Shown piece by piece: positions 14,816 to 14,917 of a stretch of 14,917 nucleotides of DNA. Under the pieces are notes generated by a model. It was not told the origin of the DNA and did not search any database. It saw only the letters and a list, made by a program, of their open reading frames with translations. The position numbers were made by a program, and so were the translations under genes. Position 1 is the stretch's first letter, and each line of letters begins with the position of its first letter. The DNA comes from an uncultured Clostridia bacterium (GTDB lineage Bacteria; Bacillota; Clostridia; Oscillospirales; Acutalibacteraceae): the NCBI GenBank assembly GCA_945869905.1, contig CAMBQD010000005.1, positions 1 to 14,917 on the forward strand, written 5' to 3'.

Positions 14816-14917
14816 GTTGCTGTTTAAAATGAAATTTTAAAATTGTTTTGGAAATAATATTTTAAAATAACATTTTTTCATAATACTATCAGCGGCGTAT
14901 TTGCCCATAATATTATT

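Overview
The window looks like a chromosomal segment of a spore-forming, low-to-mid GC Gram-positive anaerobe, most likely a gut member of the Clostridia (Ruminococcaceae/Oscillospiraceae type). This rests on strong AGGAGG ribosome sites, a single-chain PurL with a fused glutaminase domain, a SleB-type germination hydrolase, and secreted Big_2/FIVAR and LRR proteins, one ending in a dockerin-like motif. The genus assignment is inference; no rRNA or tRNA gene is present.

Layout. (1) About 1-3330, plus strand: the 3' end of purL, then thrH, metY and a CsoR/RcnR-family metal-sensing repressor. They are closely spaced (the last two overlap by 4 bases) and close with a strong terminator, so they read as the tail of one operon: purine synthesis, homoserine/phosphohomoserine chemistry, homocysteine synthesis and a cysteine/histidine-based sensor. 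(2) About 3396-11420, plus strand: a well-formed sigma-A promoter drives a two-gene secreted-protein operon. The first gene encodes a 2177-residue modular protein with about five Ig-like/helical (Big_2/FIVAR-like) cassettes. The second encodes a 437-residue leucine-rich-repeat protein with a CxxC motif and a dockerin-like tail. A 14-bp hairpin ends this unit and also serves the convergent unit. (3) About 11425-13015, minus strand: an OGG-type 8-oxoguanine glycosylase followed by rsmE. (4) 12975-13379: a 405-base AT-rich divergent intergenic region holding a cluster of DnaA-box-like nonamers in two inverted 21-base pairs. (5) 13380-14410, plus strand: a small single-pass membrane protein and a SleB-like cortex-lytic hydrolase, ended by a bidirectional terminator. 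(6) 14413-14815, minus strand: a four-helix membrane protein of unknown role behind a good sigma-A promoter.

Most of the window is ordinary housekeeping. The parts that stand out are the giant cassette protein with its LRR partner, the H-C-H-C sensor coupled to metY, and the DnaA-box-like array far from any recognisable replication gene. No CRISPR array, insertion sequence, prophage gene or riboswitch was seen.
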